The notes: generated by a model from the letters alone, not told the origin. A stretch of DNA of 32,803 bases from Oscillospiraceae bacterium (GCA_017624715.1 JAGAMN010000019.1:1-32803), one strand, 5' to 3'; shown: positions 13,487-21,701, counted from the stretch's first letter. Numbers and translations: made by a program.

Positions 13487-14776
13487 TTACCGCAGAATCT
13501 CTCCCAGCAGACCGTCTCTAAATATTTCGGTCACAGTCACATTCCGCACCTGATTGTGTAAGTTCTCGCCCTTGGCGTAGATCTTCACATAGTTGGGTGC
13601 GTGGCCGATCCAATATTCCCCGTCTTCCTCCTCGAAGAGTACTTCCACGGGCTTGCCTACCAGCTTATCCAAATAGGCCTGCTTCATTTCCTCCGCCACG
13701 GCAATGGCCGCCCGGCTTCTTGCTTCCTTGGTGGCATTGTCGTGCTGCCCAGGCATTTTATCTGCCGGTGTGCCGGGACGACGGGAGTAAGGAAAAATGT
13801 GCATATCCGCAAAGGCGCACTTGCGGATAAAGTCCAGGCTTTGGGCAAATTCCTCCTCCGTCTCACCGGGGAAGGCCACGATCATATCGGTGGTCACCGC
13901 GCAGCCGGGAAAATACCGATTCAGCAATTCCACGCTTTTCAAATATCGAGCCGTGTCATACTTTCGCTTCATGCGACTAAGAACCGTATCGCAGCCGGAC
14001 TGCATGCTCAAATGGAATTGAGGACACAAATTTGGGTATTTTGCCAACTTTTCGCAAAATTCCTCGGTGATGACCCGGGGTTCCAAACTGCCCAGCCGTA
14101 CCCGGAGATCCGGCACAGCTTCGCAAACCGCCGCCACCATATCGGTCATCGGTGGCTTGCCCGGCAGATCCACACCCCAGGATGCGATCTCGATGCCGGT
14201 GATCACGATTTCCTTGTAGCCCTTCTGCGCCAGTTCCTTTGCCTGTTCCGCCGCCAACTCCAGAGGCGCAGACCGCACCGGCCCACGGGTGTAGGGAATA
14301 ATGCAGTAGGTGCAGAAATTCACACAGCCGTCCTGGACTTTCAGCATAGCTCTTGTCCGCTCAGAAAGACCGCCCGCCGGTAAAATTTCAAATTCCCGGC
14401 GCTTCAAGGCCACATCCAGTTTTTCCTGGTGGGTCTTGGTTTCCAGGCAAAAAAGCATCATTTCCACAAATTCTTTCCGTCCACCGCTGCCGGAGAGCAC
14501 ATCCACCCCCAGCTTTCGCACTGCATCGGGGTCATGCTGAGTGTAGCAACCGCAAACGCCGATGACCGCGTTGGGATTTTCCCGACGGCAACGACGGATC
14601 ACTGCCCGGTTTTTCTTGTCTGCCACAGCCGTCACCGAGCAGGTGTTGATAATATAGCCATCGCAGGGCTCCTGAAAACTGCCTACGGTGTGTCCCAGGG
14701 ACAGAAAAAACTGCTCCATTGCCTGGGTTTCATATTGATTTGTCTTGCACCCCAGGGTGTAAAAACCAAACTTCAT
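13487..14776 (-). CDS. mtaB: tRNA t6A37 methylthiotransferase MtaB
   Basis: A radical-SAM enzyme that turns t6A37 of ANN-decoding tRNAs into ms2t6A. The N-terminal UPF0004 domain carries Cys10, Cys46 and Cys75 for the auxiliary 4Fe-4S cluster. The radical-SAM motif is CVNFCTYC (Cys151, 155, 158), and a TRAM domain closes the protein. The start TLGCKTNQYET is the MtaB version (MiaB and RimO differ). 429 aa is normal. Enzymes for its t6A substrate (tsaE, tsaB) are encoded at 26568-27690. The ribosome site is weak (GGTGA), and the leader contains an oppositely directed promoter (14832-14860). Confidence 0.93.
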   Translation of the reverse strand: MKFGFYTLGCKTNQYETQAMEQFFLSLGHTVGSFQEPCDGYIINTCSVTAVADKKNRAVIRRCRRENPNAVIGVCGCYTQHDPDAVRKLGVDVLSGSGGRKEFVEMMLFCLETKTHQEKLDVALKRREFEILPAGGLSERTRAMLKVQDGCVNFCTYCIIPYTRGPVRSAPLELAAEQAKELAQKGYKEIVITGIEIASWGVDLPGKPPMTDMVAAVCEAVPDLRVRLGSLEPRVITEEFCEKLAKYPNLCPQFHLSMQSGCDTVLSRMKRKYDTARYLKSVELLNRYFPGCAVTTDMIVAFPGETEEEFAQSLDFIRKCAFADMHIFPYSRRPGTPADKMPGQHDNATKEARSRAAIAVAEEMKQAYLDKLVGKPVEVLFEEEDGEYWIGHAPNYVKIYAKGENLHNQVRNVTVTEIFRDGLLGEILR

Positions 14777-14831
14777 GTCATTTTCACCAAATTTACCTTG
14801 TTGATTTTGTTATAATCGTCCAAACCGTCAA

Positions 14832-14860
14832 TTGAAAAACCGGAAAAACTCCTGTATAAT
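14832..14860 (+). promoter_or_regulatory. Strong promoter with no gene downstream
   Basis: TTGAAA (14832-14837), 17 bases, TATAAT (14855-14860). It points right, away from mtaB, into a stretch with no + strand gene but a terminator 150 bases on. Confidence 0.75.
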
Positions 14861-14892
14861 ACGCTTGTGTTTGGTAAGGCACTATTTTGTAC

Positions 14893-14921
14893 ATTATACA
14901 CGATTCTCGCGGTTTTGTATA
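14893..14921 (-). promoter_or_regulatory. Putative mtaB promoter
   Basis: On the - strand, TATACA (14921-14916) and TATAAT (14898-14893) are 17 bases apart. It faces the + promoter at 14832-14860, so the two transcripts would overlap. The -35 matches consensus at four of six bases. Confidence 0.5.
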
Positions 14922-15006
14922 GTGTAAATGGAAAAAGGCCTCGGAATTCGTTTTTTGTTCCTCCTCGTCCGGGCCTTTTCCCCCATAATTGGGGCTCTTT
15001 GAGCAT

Positions 15007-15036
15007 CGTCCCGGGAATACCCGGGGCGGTTTTTTT
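15007..15036 (+). terminator. Terminator of the candidate sRNA
   Basis: CGTCCCGGG/CCCGGGGCG stem of 9 bp (one G-T pair) with an AATA loop, then seven T after GG. Confidence 0.85.
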
Positions 15037-15049
15037 ATTTTCAAGTGCG

Positions 15050-15146
15050 TCATTGCGAACCAGTGCGCACACTGGTGTGGCAATCCCCTGGATAGGAGAA
15101 ACACTTAGAAGATTGCCACGGTCGCTTATGCTCCCTCGCAATGACA
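15050..15146. repeat. TCATTGCGAG palindromic element (full)
   Basis: TCATTGCGAACCAGTGCGCACACTGG...GATTGCCACGGTCGC...CTCGCAATGACA. It lies between the sRNA terminator and the hairpin at 15165. Confidence 0.85.
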
Positions 15147-15164
15147 AGTCCTTAGTAATGGCAC

Positions 15165-15203
15165 AGACCGGCGCTGCCCTTTGGGGTAGCGCCGGTCTTT
15201 TTT
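15165..15203 (+). terminator. Strong hairpin with T run
   Basis: AGACCGGCGCTGCCC pairs with GGGGTAGCGCCGGTCT around a short loop, followed by TTTTTT on the + strand. It may stop + strand read-through from the sRNA region toward the convergent amylase operon; on the - strand there is no T run after the stem. Confidence 0.75.
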
Positions 15204-15366
15204 ATTCCTTTTCCGCAATCGCCTTAGCAATGGTGCAATTTTTCTCATAGGGGCAATTGCCGTAGCTGCAATCCACGAACATCTCCCCATTTTCCACTTC
15301 CACTGTCACCATCCGGCTTTGATCCTGGGTGCGGCAGTAGCCGGTCAGGATATACTCCTCATTCAT
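15202..15366 (-). CDS. 54-aa cysteine-containing small protein
   Basis: Starts MNEEYILTGYCRTQDQSRMV and ends CSYGNCPYEKNCTIAKAIAEKE. Four cysteines (about residues 11, 33, 38 and 44) with the spacing C-x4-C-x5-C in the second half suggest a small metal site or disulfide knot. Its ATG overlaps the stop of the amylase gene by 4 bases (ATGA) and has GGAGGAAGAGG upstream, so it is a coupled, genuine gene. No family was recognised. The genes share an operon, which hints at a shared regulation and not at a defined role. Confidence 0.65.
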   Translation of the reverse strand: MNEEYILTGYCRTQDQSRMVTVEVENGEMFVDCSYGNCPYEKNCTIAKAIAEKE

Positions 15367-17210
15367 GCCTCTTCCTCCAGGATGCATACGCCCATGGGGG
15401 AAATGGTCAGCCAGTTGGGCGCAACGGTCCGCAGGTTATTCCCTAACAGGATCTTACCTGCCGGCACATCCCAGGCATCACAGCTGCGGTTGATATACAC
15501 CCGGACAGTTTTACCGCCGTAGGTTCTGGTAAAACCGATCCGCTGATCGCCAGCCTGGAAGAATTTGATATCGCCTAACCGCAGGGCTTCATTCTCCTTC
15601 CGCAGGCGACCCAGCGCCCGGAAGAACTCCACCAGGGTCTGGTTTTCCTTGCCCCAGGGGTAAGTCCGACGGTTAAAGGGATCTTTGCCGCCTTCCATAG
15701 CCGCCTCGTCGCCGTAGTACAGGCTGGGGCTGCCGGGGAGGGTGTACTGCAAGCTTGCCGCCATCAACAGCCGTTCCACCGCCACCATATACTGCTGCTG
15801 CGACAGCTTTCGCTTGGAAAGCGCCTCCCGTCCGCCATCGAAATCGTCCACCAACGCGGTCAGAATTCGGGGGGTATCGTGGGTGCCCAGCAGGTTCATG
15901 TTGCTCAGGAAGACCTCCGGCGGATAGTTCTCTGCAATGGTCATTACCACTTCTTCCAAGGTCCGTCCGTCATCCCGTTCCCGGAGGAAATTGATGATAG
16001 CCGTTCGGAAGGGATAGTTCATGGCGCTATCCAGCGTGCCGTCCACAAAATACCGCCGGCGAAGGCCGTAGGCGGTCTTGTTGGAAGCATCCTCCCAAAC
16101 CTCACCCACCAGCAATGCATCGGGCTTGAGCTTGCGCAGATGCTTCTTGAGAATGTCCATAAATTCATTGGGCAGTTCGTCGGCTACATCCAGGCGGAAG
16201 CCATCAGCACCGGCCTTGATCCAATGCTCCAGCACGCTATCCTTGCCTGTGATGATGTATTCCACAAAGAAAGGCTCCATCTTCTTCACCGTGGGCAGGG
16301 TGTCAAAATCCCACCAGGCGTTGTAGCTATTCGGCCACTGCTTGAAGGTGTACCAGTCGTAGTAGGGGGATTCCTTGGAATTGTAGGCGCCGTTGCTGCC
16401 GAAATTACCCTTCTTGTCGAAATACAGGCTGTCCGAACCGGTGTGGGAATACACACCGTCCAGGATCACCTTGATGCCCAGCTTGTGTGCCGCGTCACAC
16501 AGGGCGGTAAAATCCGCCATGGTGCCCAGCATGGGGTCAGGGGTCTTATAGTCACCGGTATCATAGCGGTGAGAAGAAAAGCTCTTGCTGATGGGGTTCA
16601 AGTAGAGAATTGTCGTACCCAGGGAGGCGATATAGGGCAGTTTTTCCATAATACCCCGGAAATTACCGCCGTAGAAATCGTTATTGAGCACCTCACCCTC
16701 GGGGGTAGGCTTCCACTCCACCTCTTCGTCCCAGTTTTCATGGACGGTGTAAGGCTCCAGCTTGCCGGTCAGATCGCATTTTCCCGCCTTGTGGAAGCGA
16801 TCCGGGAACACCTGATAAAACACCGCGCCCTTGGACCAATCCGGGGTGTGAAAATCCGCCGGTACACAACTGACCTGCCACAGGTCGCCGGCTTCCATGT
16901 TGGTGTCGTTGCCGTACTTATACAGATCAAATTCACCGGTACGGGTGGTAATGTGGAAGCCGTAAAAATACAGGCCGGGCTTTTCAAAGCAAAATTTTCC
17001 GCCAAACTGCTCGTAAGCACCCTTCTTAAACTGGAAACTCATGGGCACAGTCTTAGCCGGGCTATGATCCTCATTTAGAATCACGCACTCGACCTTGGTA
17101 GCCTGTACCGTTGCAGGAATATGGATTCGCAGGGTACACTCCTGCCTGGGAATCAGCGTTCCGAAAGGCTCTTTGAACTGAGTATCTTTGCTGTTGAACA
17201 AAATACGCAT
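15363..17210 (-). CDS. Glycoside hydrolase family 13 alpha-amylase/neopullulanase-like
   Basis: An intracellular alpha-glucanase; there is no signal peptide. The N-terminal 125 residues form a beta-sandwich of the kind seen in neopullulanase or maltogenic enzymes. The catalytic barrel starts at GAVFYQVFPDRF. The four conserved regions are DGVYSH (251-256), GFRLDVADE with nucleophile Asp341, VGEVWED with acid/base Glu370, and LLGTHDTPR with Asp445. Region I has Ser where Asn is most common. The C-terminal beta domain follows. 615 aa is typical. It is likely active on maltodextrins or pullulan fragments taken up by the cell; exact specificity is not readable. It has its own promoter and is followed by a coupled 54-aa gene. 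Confidence 0.9.
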   Translation of the reverse strand: MRILFNSKDTQFKEPFGTLIPRQECTLRIHIPATVQATKVECVILNEDHSPAKTVPMSFQFKKGAYEQFGGKFCFEKPGLYFYGFHITTRTGEFDLYKYGNDTNMEAGDLWQVSCVPADFHTPDWSKGAVFYQVFPDRFHKAGKCDLTGKLEPYTVHENWDEEVEWKPTPEGEVLNNDFYGGNFRGIMEKLPYIASLGTTILYLNPISKSFSSHRYDTGDYKTPDPMLGTMADFTALCDAAHKLGIKVILDGVYSHTGSDSLYFDKKGNFGSNGAYNSKESPYYDWYTFKQWPNSYNAWWDFDTLPTVKKMEPFFVEYIITGKDSVLEHWIKAGADGFRLDVADELPNEFMDILKKHLRKLKPDALLVGEVWEDASNKTAYGLRRRYFVDGTLDSAMNYPFRTAIINFLRERDDGRTLEEVVMTIAENYPPEVFLSNMNLLGTHDTPRILTALVDDFDGGREALSKRKLSQQQYMVAVERLLMAASLQYTLPGSPSLYYGDEAAMEGGKDPFNRRTYPWGKENQTLVEFFRALGRLRKENEALRLGDIKFFQAGDQRIGFTRTYGGKTVRVYINRSCDAWDVPAGKILLGNNLRTVAPNWLTISPMGVCILEEEA

Positions 17211-17239
17211 ATCGTTCTCCTAAAGGAAATTTCATTGAA

Positions 17240-17268
17240 ATTATATCATAAATGGTAGTTCGACGCAA
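17240..17268 (-). promoter_or_regulatory. Promoter of the amylase gene
   Basis: On the - strand TTGCGT (17268-17263), a 17-base spacer and TATAAT (17245-17240), 30 bases upstream of the start codon, with AGGAG before the ATG. No obvious CcpA-type operator was noticed. Confidence 0.7.
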
Positions 17269-17281
17269 GCCCTCACGCCAC

Positions 17282-17380
17282 TATCATTGCGAGGGAGCGA
17301 AGCGACCGTGGCAATCTCCGTAGGGTATTTCCTGATCCAGGGGATTGCCACACCAGTGTGCGCACTGGTTCGCAATGACA
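17282..17380. repeat. TCATTGCGAG palindromic element (full, inverted)
   Basis: TCATTGCGAGGGAGCGAAGCGACC comes first and CCAGTGTGCGCACTGG...CGCAATGACA last, the same orientation as 12701-12799. It fills the gap between tatD and the amylase promoter and ends exactly at the tatD stop codon. Confidence 0.87.
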
Positions 17381-18145
17381 TCAATCAATCCGATATAGCC
17401 GTTTGCCGTTTTCGAAGGTAACCGCCCGGGCTTCTTCAGGGGTGATGCCCCGAATTTCCGCCAGTTTGTCAGCAACGAAAACCACCCGGCTGGGGTCATT
17501 TCGCTTGCCCCGGAAGGGCTCGGGGGACATATAGGGGCAATCCGTTTCGATGACGATCCGCTCCAAAGGAATCGCCTGAGCAACTTCAATGGCCTTTTTC
17601 GCATTTTTGAAAGTCAACACACCGGTAAAGCCAATGTACCAACCCAGGTCCACCAGCTGCTTGGCCATCTCCGCTGAGCCGGAGTAGCAATGGAACACGC
17701 CCTCCACTGTAGGAAATTGTTTCACGATCTCCAGTCCGTCCTGATGGGCCTCCCGCTCATGGACGATCACCGGCAAATCCAGTTCTTTTGCCAGCTCCAT
17801 CTGGGCAATAAAGGCCTTTTTTTGCAACTGACGGGGAATGTCCTCATAGTGATAATCCAAGCCGATCTCACCAATGGCCTTAACCTTGGGATGAAGTTTA
17901 CATAACTTTCTGTATTCCTCCAAAACTGCATCGCAAACCTCGTCGGCAGAATCGGGATGGGAGCCGGCAGCAGCATAGGCAAAGTCGTATTTTTCCGCCA
18001 GTGCAATGCACTCTTTTGTAGATTCCAAACTGCAGCCTGCGTTCATCAGCAGGCCGACGCCCTTTTCGGGAAGAGATGCCATCAGCACATCCCGGTCAAC
18101 ATCAAATGCCCGGTCATTCATATGGGCATGGGTATCAAAAACCAT
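17381..18145 (-). CDS. tatD: TatD family metal-dependent hydrolase
   Basis: A TIM-barrel metal hydrolase, known in the family as a 3'-5' DNase or RNase. Metal ligands are visible: FDTHAHMND with His6 and His8, EIGLDYHY with its Glu, IVHEREA, GVFHCYSG, and the late Asp in IVIETDCPYMSPEPFRGKRN. 254 aa is normal. The ATG at 18145 is preferred to a GTG one codon earlier, because AAGGAG is placed for it and TGATG overlaps the stop of the PPTase gene. The two genes are therefore translationally coupled. Confidence 0.92.
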   Translation of the reverse strand: MVFDTHAHMNDRAFDVDRDVLMASLPEKGVGLLMNAGCSLESTKECIALAEKYDFAYAAAGSHPDSADEVCDAVLEEYRKLCKLHPKVKAIGEIGLDYHYEDIPRQLQKKAFIAQMELAKELDLPVIVHEREAHQDGLEIVKQFPTVEGVFHCYSGSAEMAKQLVDLGWYIGFTGVLTFKNAKKAIEVAQAIPLERIVIETDCPYMSPEPFRGKRNDPSRVVFVADKLAEIRGITPEEARAVTFENGKRLYRID

Positions 18146-18621
18146 CACTTTTCTCCTTCCAATATGGCCACAAAACAGCCGTCAATACAGGTGATCCGGG
18201 AATCTTCCGGATCAAAATCCGTACCCTTGAGCCAGTTGCCAATGCCCCGTCCGGTCAGCTTGGCATAGGCCTCTTTCAAGACCCATAGCCGCAGCAGAGC
18301 GGCGTTTTGATCCGAGGCGTTTTCCACAGATTTTTGTTCCTTTTCCGACAGGTATCGTCCTGCCAACCGGGGGTCGATTTTCCTGTCCATAGCCTCTGCG
18401 TCGATGCCCACATTGACCCTGCTCAAGCAGCAAAAACCATGCCTGTCCGTGTGAGAAATGGAGAAATGCCAATCTCCCTCAGAAAAGTAGGGTTTTCCCT
18501 GCTCTGTGTAGAAAATCGGGGGGATTTCACATCCGGTTTTTTTCCGATAAAGTGCCGCCAGCAGCTCTCTTCCGGCATCGTGACCGGTCTGATTCCGCAA
18601 TCGCTTCCACTTCAGTTCCAT
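18145..18621 (-). CDS. 4'-phosphopantetheinyl transferase (Sfp/AcpT-like)
   Basis: Moves phosphopantetheine from CoA to a carrier protein serine. Motifs of the Sfp superfamily: HFSISHT, VGIDAEAMDRK with the metal-binding Asp and Glu, and LWVLKEAYAKLTGRG. At 158 aa it is shorter than Sfp (about 220), missing part of the N-terminal half. It still holds the catalytic core, so it may be a reduced member. The start follows AGGAGGGGG. No polyketide or peptide synthetase lies in the window, so the partner may be the fatty-acid ACP or something encoded elsewhere. Confidence 0.85.
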   Translation of the reverse strand: MELKWKRLRNQTGHDAGRELLAALYRKKTGCEIPPIFYTEQGKPYFSEGDWHFSISHTDRHGFCCLSRVNVGIDAEAMDRKIDPRLAGRYLSEKEQKSVENASDQNAALLRLWVLKEAYAKLTGRGIGNWLKGTDFDPEDSRITCIDGCFVAILEGEK

Positions 18622-18651
18622 GCGCCCCCTCCTTTCCTGGCATTTACCCAT

Positions 18652-18680
18652 AGTATACGGCAAAAAACCTCATTGGTCAA
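18652..18680 (-). promoter_or_regulatory. Promoter of the PPTase-tatD operon
   Basis: On the - strand TTGACC (18680-18675), 17 bases, TATACT (18657-18652), about 30 bases upstream of the PPTase start. Confidence 0.75.
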
Positions 18681-18694
18681 CGAGAATTCACTTT

Positions 18695-18769
18695 TTGTAG
18701 GGGAGGGTCTTGACCCTCCCGTAAGTTTTGCTGCTCGCATAAGGGCGGGTCAAGACCCGCCCCTACAAG
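18695..18769. repeat. TTGTAGGGG palindromic repeat
   Basis: Ends TTGTAGGGG and CCCCTACAA are inverted repeats. Inside are two strong local palindromes, GGGAGGGTCTTGACCCTCCC and GGGCGGGTCAAGACCCGCCC. It lies in the divergent gap between the PPTase and U32 peptidase genes. Confidence 0.8.
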
Positions 18770-18841
18770 GCCTGGCTTAACACTTCCCTCCCCTACGGGG
18801 AGGGACTTTTCGGAAATTCTCAAAAAATTCACGGAATAGAC

Positions 18842-18870
18842 TTTATCTCTGCACTCATTTGTGCTATAAT
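18842..18870 (+). promoter_or_regulatory. Extended -10 promoter of the U32 peptidase gene
   Basis: TGCTATAAT (18862-18870) is an extended -10. The -35 (TTTATC, 18842-18847) is weak at 17-base spacing. It lies 31 bases upstream of the start codon. Confidence 0.65.
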
Positions 18871-18901
18871 GCAATAGAGTATACCATACAGGAGAAAGAC
18901 T

Positions 18902-20983
18902 ATGCTGGAACTTCTGGCCCCTGCCGGTTCTATGGAAGCTTTGCGTGCCGCTGTGCAGAACGGCGCCAACGCAGTTTACCTGGGCTGCGGCAGTTTTAAT
19001 GCCCGCCAGGGCGCAAAAAATTTCACACCCCAGATGCTGACCGAGGCAGTCAAATACTGCCATGTCCGCGGCGTTGCCGTGCATCTGACTTTAAATACCC
19101 TGGTTTCCGACCGTGAGACCGGGGATGTTGCCGCGCTGATCAAACAGGCCGCCCTGAGTGGTGTAGACGCTTTCATCGTCCAGGATCTGTCCGTAATTCA
19201 GCTGTGCAAGCAGATTGCTCCCCATATCCCCATCCACGGCTCTACCCAAATGACCATCCATTCCCTGCCCGGGGTGCTGATGTGTGCCGCCTGGGGTTTG
19301 CGCCGGGTGGTGCTGAGCCGGGAGCTGGGACGGGACGAGATCCACTATATCTGCGCCAATTCCCCCATCGAGATCGAGGTTTTTGCCCACGGCGCACTGT
19401 GCATGGGCTATTCCGGTCAATGCTACCTGTCCGCAGCCATCGGCGGCCGCTCCGGCAACCGGGGTCGCTGCGCCCAGCCCTGCCGTCAAAGCTACGGCTA
19501 CGGCCGCTGGGAAAACAAGCATCCCCTGAGCCTGAAGGATAACTGTCTGGTCACCTACCTGCAGGAGCTGCAGAACATGGGTGTGGCCTCCATCAAGCTG
19601 GAAGGCCGCATGAAGCGGCCGGAATATGTGGCCGCTGTTACCAATGTGTACCGGGCAGCCTTGGATTCCGGTGTGGTGACCCAGCCCATGATGGATACCT
19701 TGCTTGCCGCTTTCAACCGCCAGGGCTTTACCGACGGTTACTATACCGGCCAAACCGGTGCCGGTATGTTTGGTGTCCGGGAGGATAAATACGACGATAA
19801 CAAGTGGCTGCAAGCCGTCCGCCAAAGCTACGAAACCACGGAAAACGGTCTTGTGCCCATTACTTTCCACGCAGTGATCACAGAAGATGAAACCAAGCTC
19901 ACCGTCACCGACCCGGAAGGCAGAAGCTGCACCGCCACCGGCAGCAAGGCAGAAGCCGCCCGGACTACCCCTTTGACAGAAGAAACCCTGGCAGACCGGC
20001 TGAAAAAGACCGGCGGCACGCCCTTCCGCTGCCAGGAAGTCACCGCCGAGATCGGTGACAATCTGACCCTCTCCGCCGCTGCTATCAACGGCCTGCGCCG
20101 GGATGCGCTGGATCAGCTTCAGGCACTCCGGGGCCGTCGTGAACGCCCCAATCTGGGCAAAGCCAAGCGGATCCCCACCTTCCCCGGCTACCGGGAGCAC
20201 CCGGGCTTTACCGTCCAGGTCACCGACCGGGAACAGATTACCGATAAGTTGCTGAAAATGCGCCCCCAGGTGCTGTATGTGCCCCTACACATTCTGGCAG
20301 CAGACCCCATTTTCTGCCATGAGCTGTGCCGTCGGGTACATGTTGCGGCAGTCCTGCCCCGCATCGTCCACGACAGCGAAATGGATCGGATGAAAGAAAA
20401 TCTCCGTCTGGTGCGGCAGATGGGTGTCCGGGAAGTGCTGGTGGGTAATTTGGGTCTATTAATCCCTGCCCGGGAAATGGGCATGAAGATCCGGGGCGAC
20501 TTTGGCCTGAACCTGTACAATTCCGGCTCTGTCAATCTGATGAAGGATCTGGAGCTGACCAGCGCCACCTTGAGTTTTGAAATGACCTTGCCCCAGATCC
20601 GGGATGTGAGTAAAGCCGTGCCTTGCGAGATCTTTGCCTATGGCCGGTTGCCGCTGATGGTCACGGAAAACTGTCTGATCCGGGGGCGTACCGGAGGTTG
20701 TACCTGCAACCTGGGTAACACCAAGCTGACGGACAAAACCGGCGCTGACTTCCCCATTATCAAAGACGGCGAAAAGTGCCGCAGCATCCTGCTCAACGGC
20801 AAGAAGCTGAGCTGGCTGGACCGCCAGAGTGACCTGGCCCGGCTGGGCCTGTGGGCCGTTCGCCTGTACTTTACCACGGAAAATGCCAAGGAAGTGGACC
20901 ATGTGCTGGCCGCTTACCGCAACCCCCCGGCCTTTGACCCCGGTGCCTGCACCAGAGGTCTGTACTTACGGGGACTAGAATAA
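18902..20983 (+). CDS. U32 family peptidase / RlhA-like protein
   Basis: A 693-aa protein with an N-terminal U32 barrel starting MLELLAPAGSMEALRAAVQNGANAVYLG. The U32 signature EVFAHGALCMGYSGQCYLSAAIGGRSGNRGRCAQPCR is at residues 159-195, with Cys167, 174, 190 and 194 conserved for a likely iron-sulfur cluster. A long C-terminal half has a DUF3656-like region and a second barrel-like segment. E. coli RlhA, which hydroxylates C2501 of 23S rRNA, has this architecture, so an RNA-hydroxylation role is at least as likely as proteolysis. The start follows AGGAGA. It has its own promoter and may lead into maf. Confidence 0.85.
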   Translation: MLELLAPAGSMEALRAAVQNGANAVYLGCGSFNARQGAKNFTPQMLTEAVKYCHVRGVAVHLTLNTLVSDRETGDVAALIKQAALSGVDAFIVQDLSVIQLCKQIAPHIPIHGSTQMTIHSLPGVLMCAAWGLRRVVLSRELGRDEIHYICANSPIEIEVFAHGALCMGYSGQCYLSAAIGGRSGNRGRCAQPCRQSYGYGRWENKHPLSLKDNCLVTYLQELQNMGVASIKLEGRMKRPEYVAAVTNVYRAALDSGVVTQPMMDTLLAAFNRQGFTDGYYTGQTGAGMFGVREDKYDDNKWLQAVRQSYETTENGLVPITFHAVITEDETKLTVTDPEGRSCTATGSKAEAARTTPLTEETLADRLKKTGGTPFRCQEVTAEIGDNLTLSAAAINGLRRDALDQLQALRGRRERPNLGKAKRIPTFPGYREHPGFTVQVTDREQITDKLLKMRPQVLYVPLHILAADPIFCHELCRRVHVAAVLPRIVHDSEMDRMKENLRLVRQMGVREVLVGNLGLLIPAREMGMKIRGDFGLNLYNSGSVNLMKDLELTSATLSFEMTLPQIRDVSKAVPCEIFAYGRLPLMVTENCLIRGRTGGCTCNLGNTKLTDKTGADFPIIKDGEKCRSILLNGKKLSWLDRQSDLARLGLWAVRLYFTTENAKEVDHVLAAYRNPPAFDPGACTRGLYLRGLE

Positions 20984-21001
20984 TCTATTTTCCCATATTT
21001 C

Positions 21002-21097
21002 TGTCATTGCGAGCCAGTGCGCACACTGGTGTGGCAATCCCACGGTTAGGAGAACTATTTGGGAGATTGCCACGTCGCTTCGCTCCTCGCAATGACA
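21002..21097. repeat. TCATTGCGAG palindromic element (full)
   Basis: TGTCATTGCGAGCCAGTGCGCACACTGG...GATTGCCACGTCGCTTCGCTCCTCGCAATGACA. It sits between the U32 peptidase gene and maf, two genes on the same strand. Confidence 0.88.
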
Positions 21098-21125
21098 CAA
21101 CCCAACCCACGAAAGGACACACACC

Positions 21126-21701
21126 ATGCAGTTGATACTTGCCTCCCAATCTCCCCGCAGAAAAGAATTGCTGGGACTATTTCATATTCCCTTCACTGTC
21201 CGGGTGGCAGATATCGACGAAGCTATGGACGCTACCGCCGCGCCCTTTGATGAAGTTGCCCGGGTCAGCCGCTTAAAGGCCCAGGCCATCCCCCGGGATG
21301 CCGGGGATGTGGTCATCGCCGCGGATACCATCGTGGTCTGCTGCCACTGCATTTTAGGCAAGCCCCACAACGAAGCCGAAGCCATCGAAATGCTGCGGCT
21401 GCTCTCCGGCCGGGATCACCAGGTCATGACCGGTGTCACCGTGCTGACGGATGATGACTGCATCACTTTCACCGATGTAACGGATATCCACTTCCGGGAG
21501 CTGTCCGATGCTGAGATCCTCCGGTATGTGGAAAGCGGCGAGCCCATGGATAAGGCCGGCAGCTACGGCATCCAGGGTGGCGCTGCCCTCTTCGCTGAAA
21601 AAATGGTGGGCGATTACTACAATGTTATGGGTCTGCCGGTGTGCAGACTTTGGCAGGTTCTGCAGCAGGCAGTACCGGAAATCATGGAGGAGATGCAATG
21701 A
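21126..21701 (+). CDS. maf: Maf family nucleotide pyrophosphatase
   Basis: A house-cleaning enzyme hydrolysing non-canonical or dTTP/UTP-type nucleotides to monophosphates. The N-terminal LILASQSPRRKELL binding loop, AADTIV with catalytic Asp67, and DKAGSYGIQGGAALF near residue 140 are all family motifs. 191 aa is usual. AAAGGACA lies before the ATG. Its TGA overlaps the mreC start (ATGA), the classical maf-mreC linkage in Firmicutes, which ties it to the cell-shape operon. Confidence 0.92.
   Translation: MQLILASQSPRRKELLGLFHIPFTVRVADIDEAMDATAAPFDEVARVSRLKAQAIPRDAGDVVIAADTIVVCCHCILGKPHNEAEAIEMLRLLSGRDHQVMTGVTVLTDDDCITFTDVTDIHFRELSDAEILRYVESGEPMDKAGSYGIQGGAALFAEKMVGDYYNVMGLPVCRLWQVLQQAVPEIMEEMQ

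Larger units (their letters stand above)
14867..15036 (+). ncRNA. Candidate small RNA, about 170 nt
   Basis: Bounded by a good promoter (14832-14860) and a strong terminator (15007-15036). The predicted transcript holds several hairpins: TACATTATACA with TGTATAGTGTA (about 14890-14927), GGAAAAAGGCC with GGGCCTTTTCC (14930-14981) enclosing GGAA/TTCC, CCCC/GGGG, GCTC/GAGC, and the terminator. No protein with a ribosome site is seen. It was compared by eye with 6S, SRP, tmRNA and common riboswitch signatures and none matched. The annotation rests on structure and signals only. Confidence 0.5.

Noticed and set aside
14867-15036. 6S RNA as identity of the candidate small RNA
   Set aside because: The 5' and 3' ends do not pair into the closing stem of 6S, and no central bubble can be drawn.
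14867-15250. 127-aa + strand frame across the candidate sRNA
   Set aside because: It runs through a terminator and a palindromic repeat and has no ribosome site; the region is better explained as non-coding.
15879-17078. 399-aa + strand open frame opposite the amylase gene
   Set aside because: Shadow of a conserved GH13 gene, with no ribosome site or recognisable domain.
19091-20200. 369-aa - strand open frame opposite the U32 peptidase gene
   Set aside because: Shadow frame rich in G, Q and H as expected from antisense of GC-rich coding sequence.
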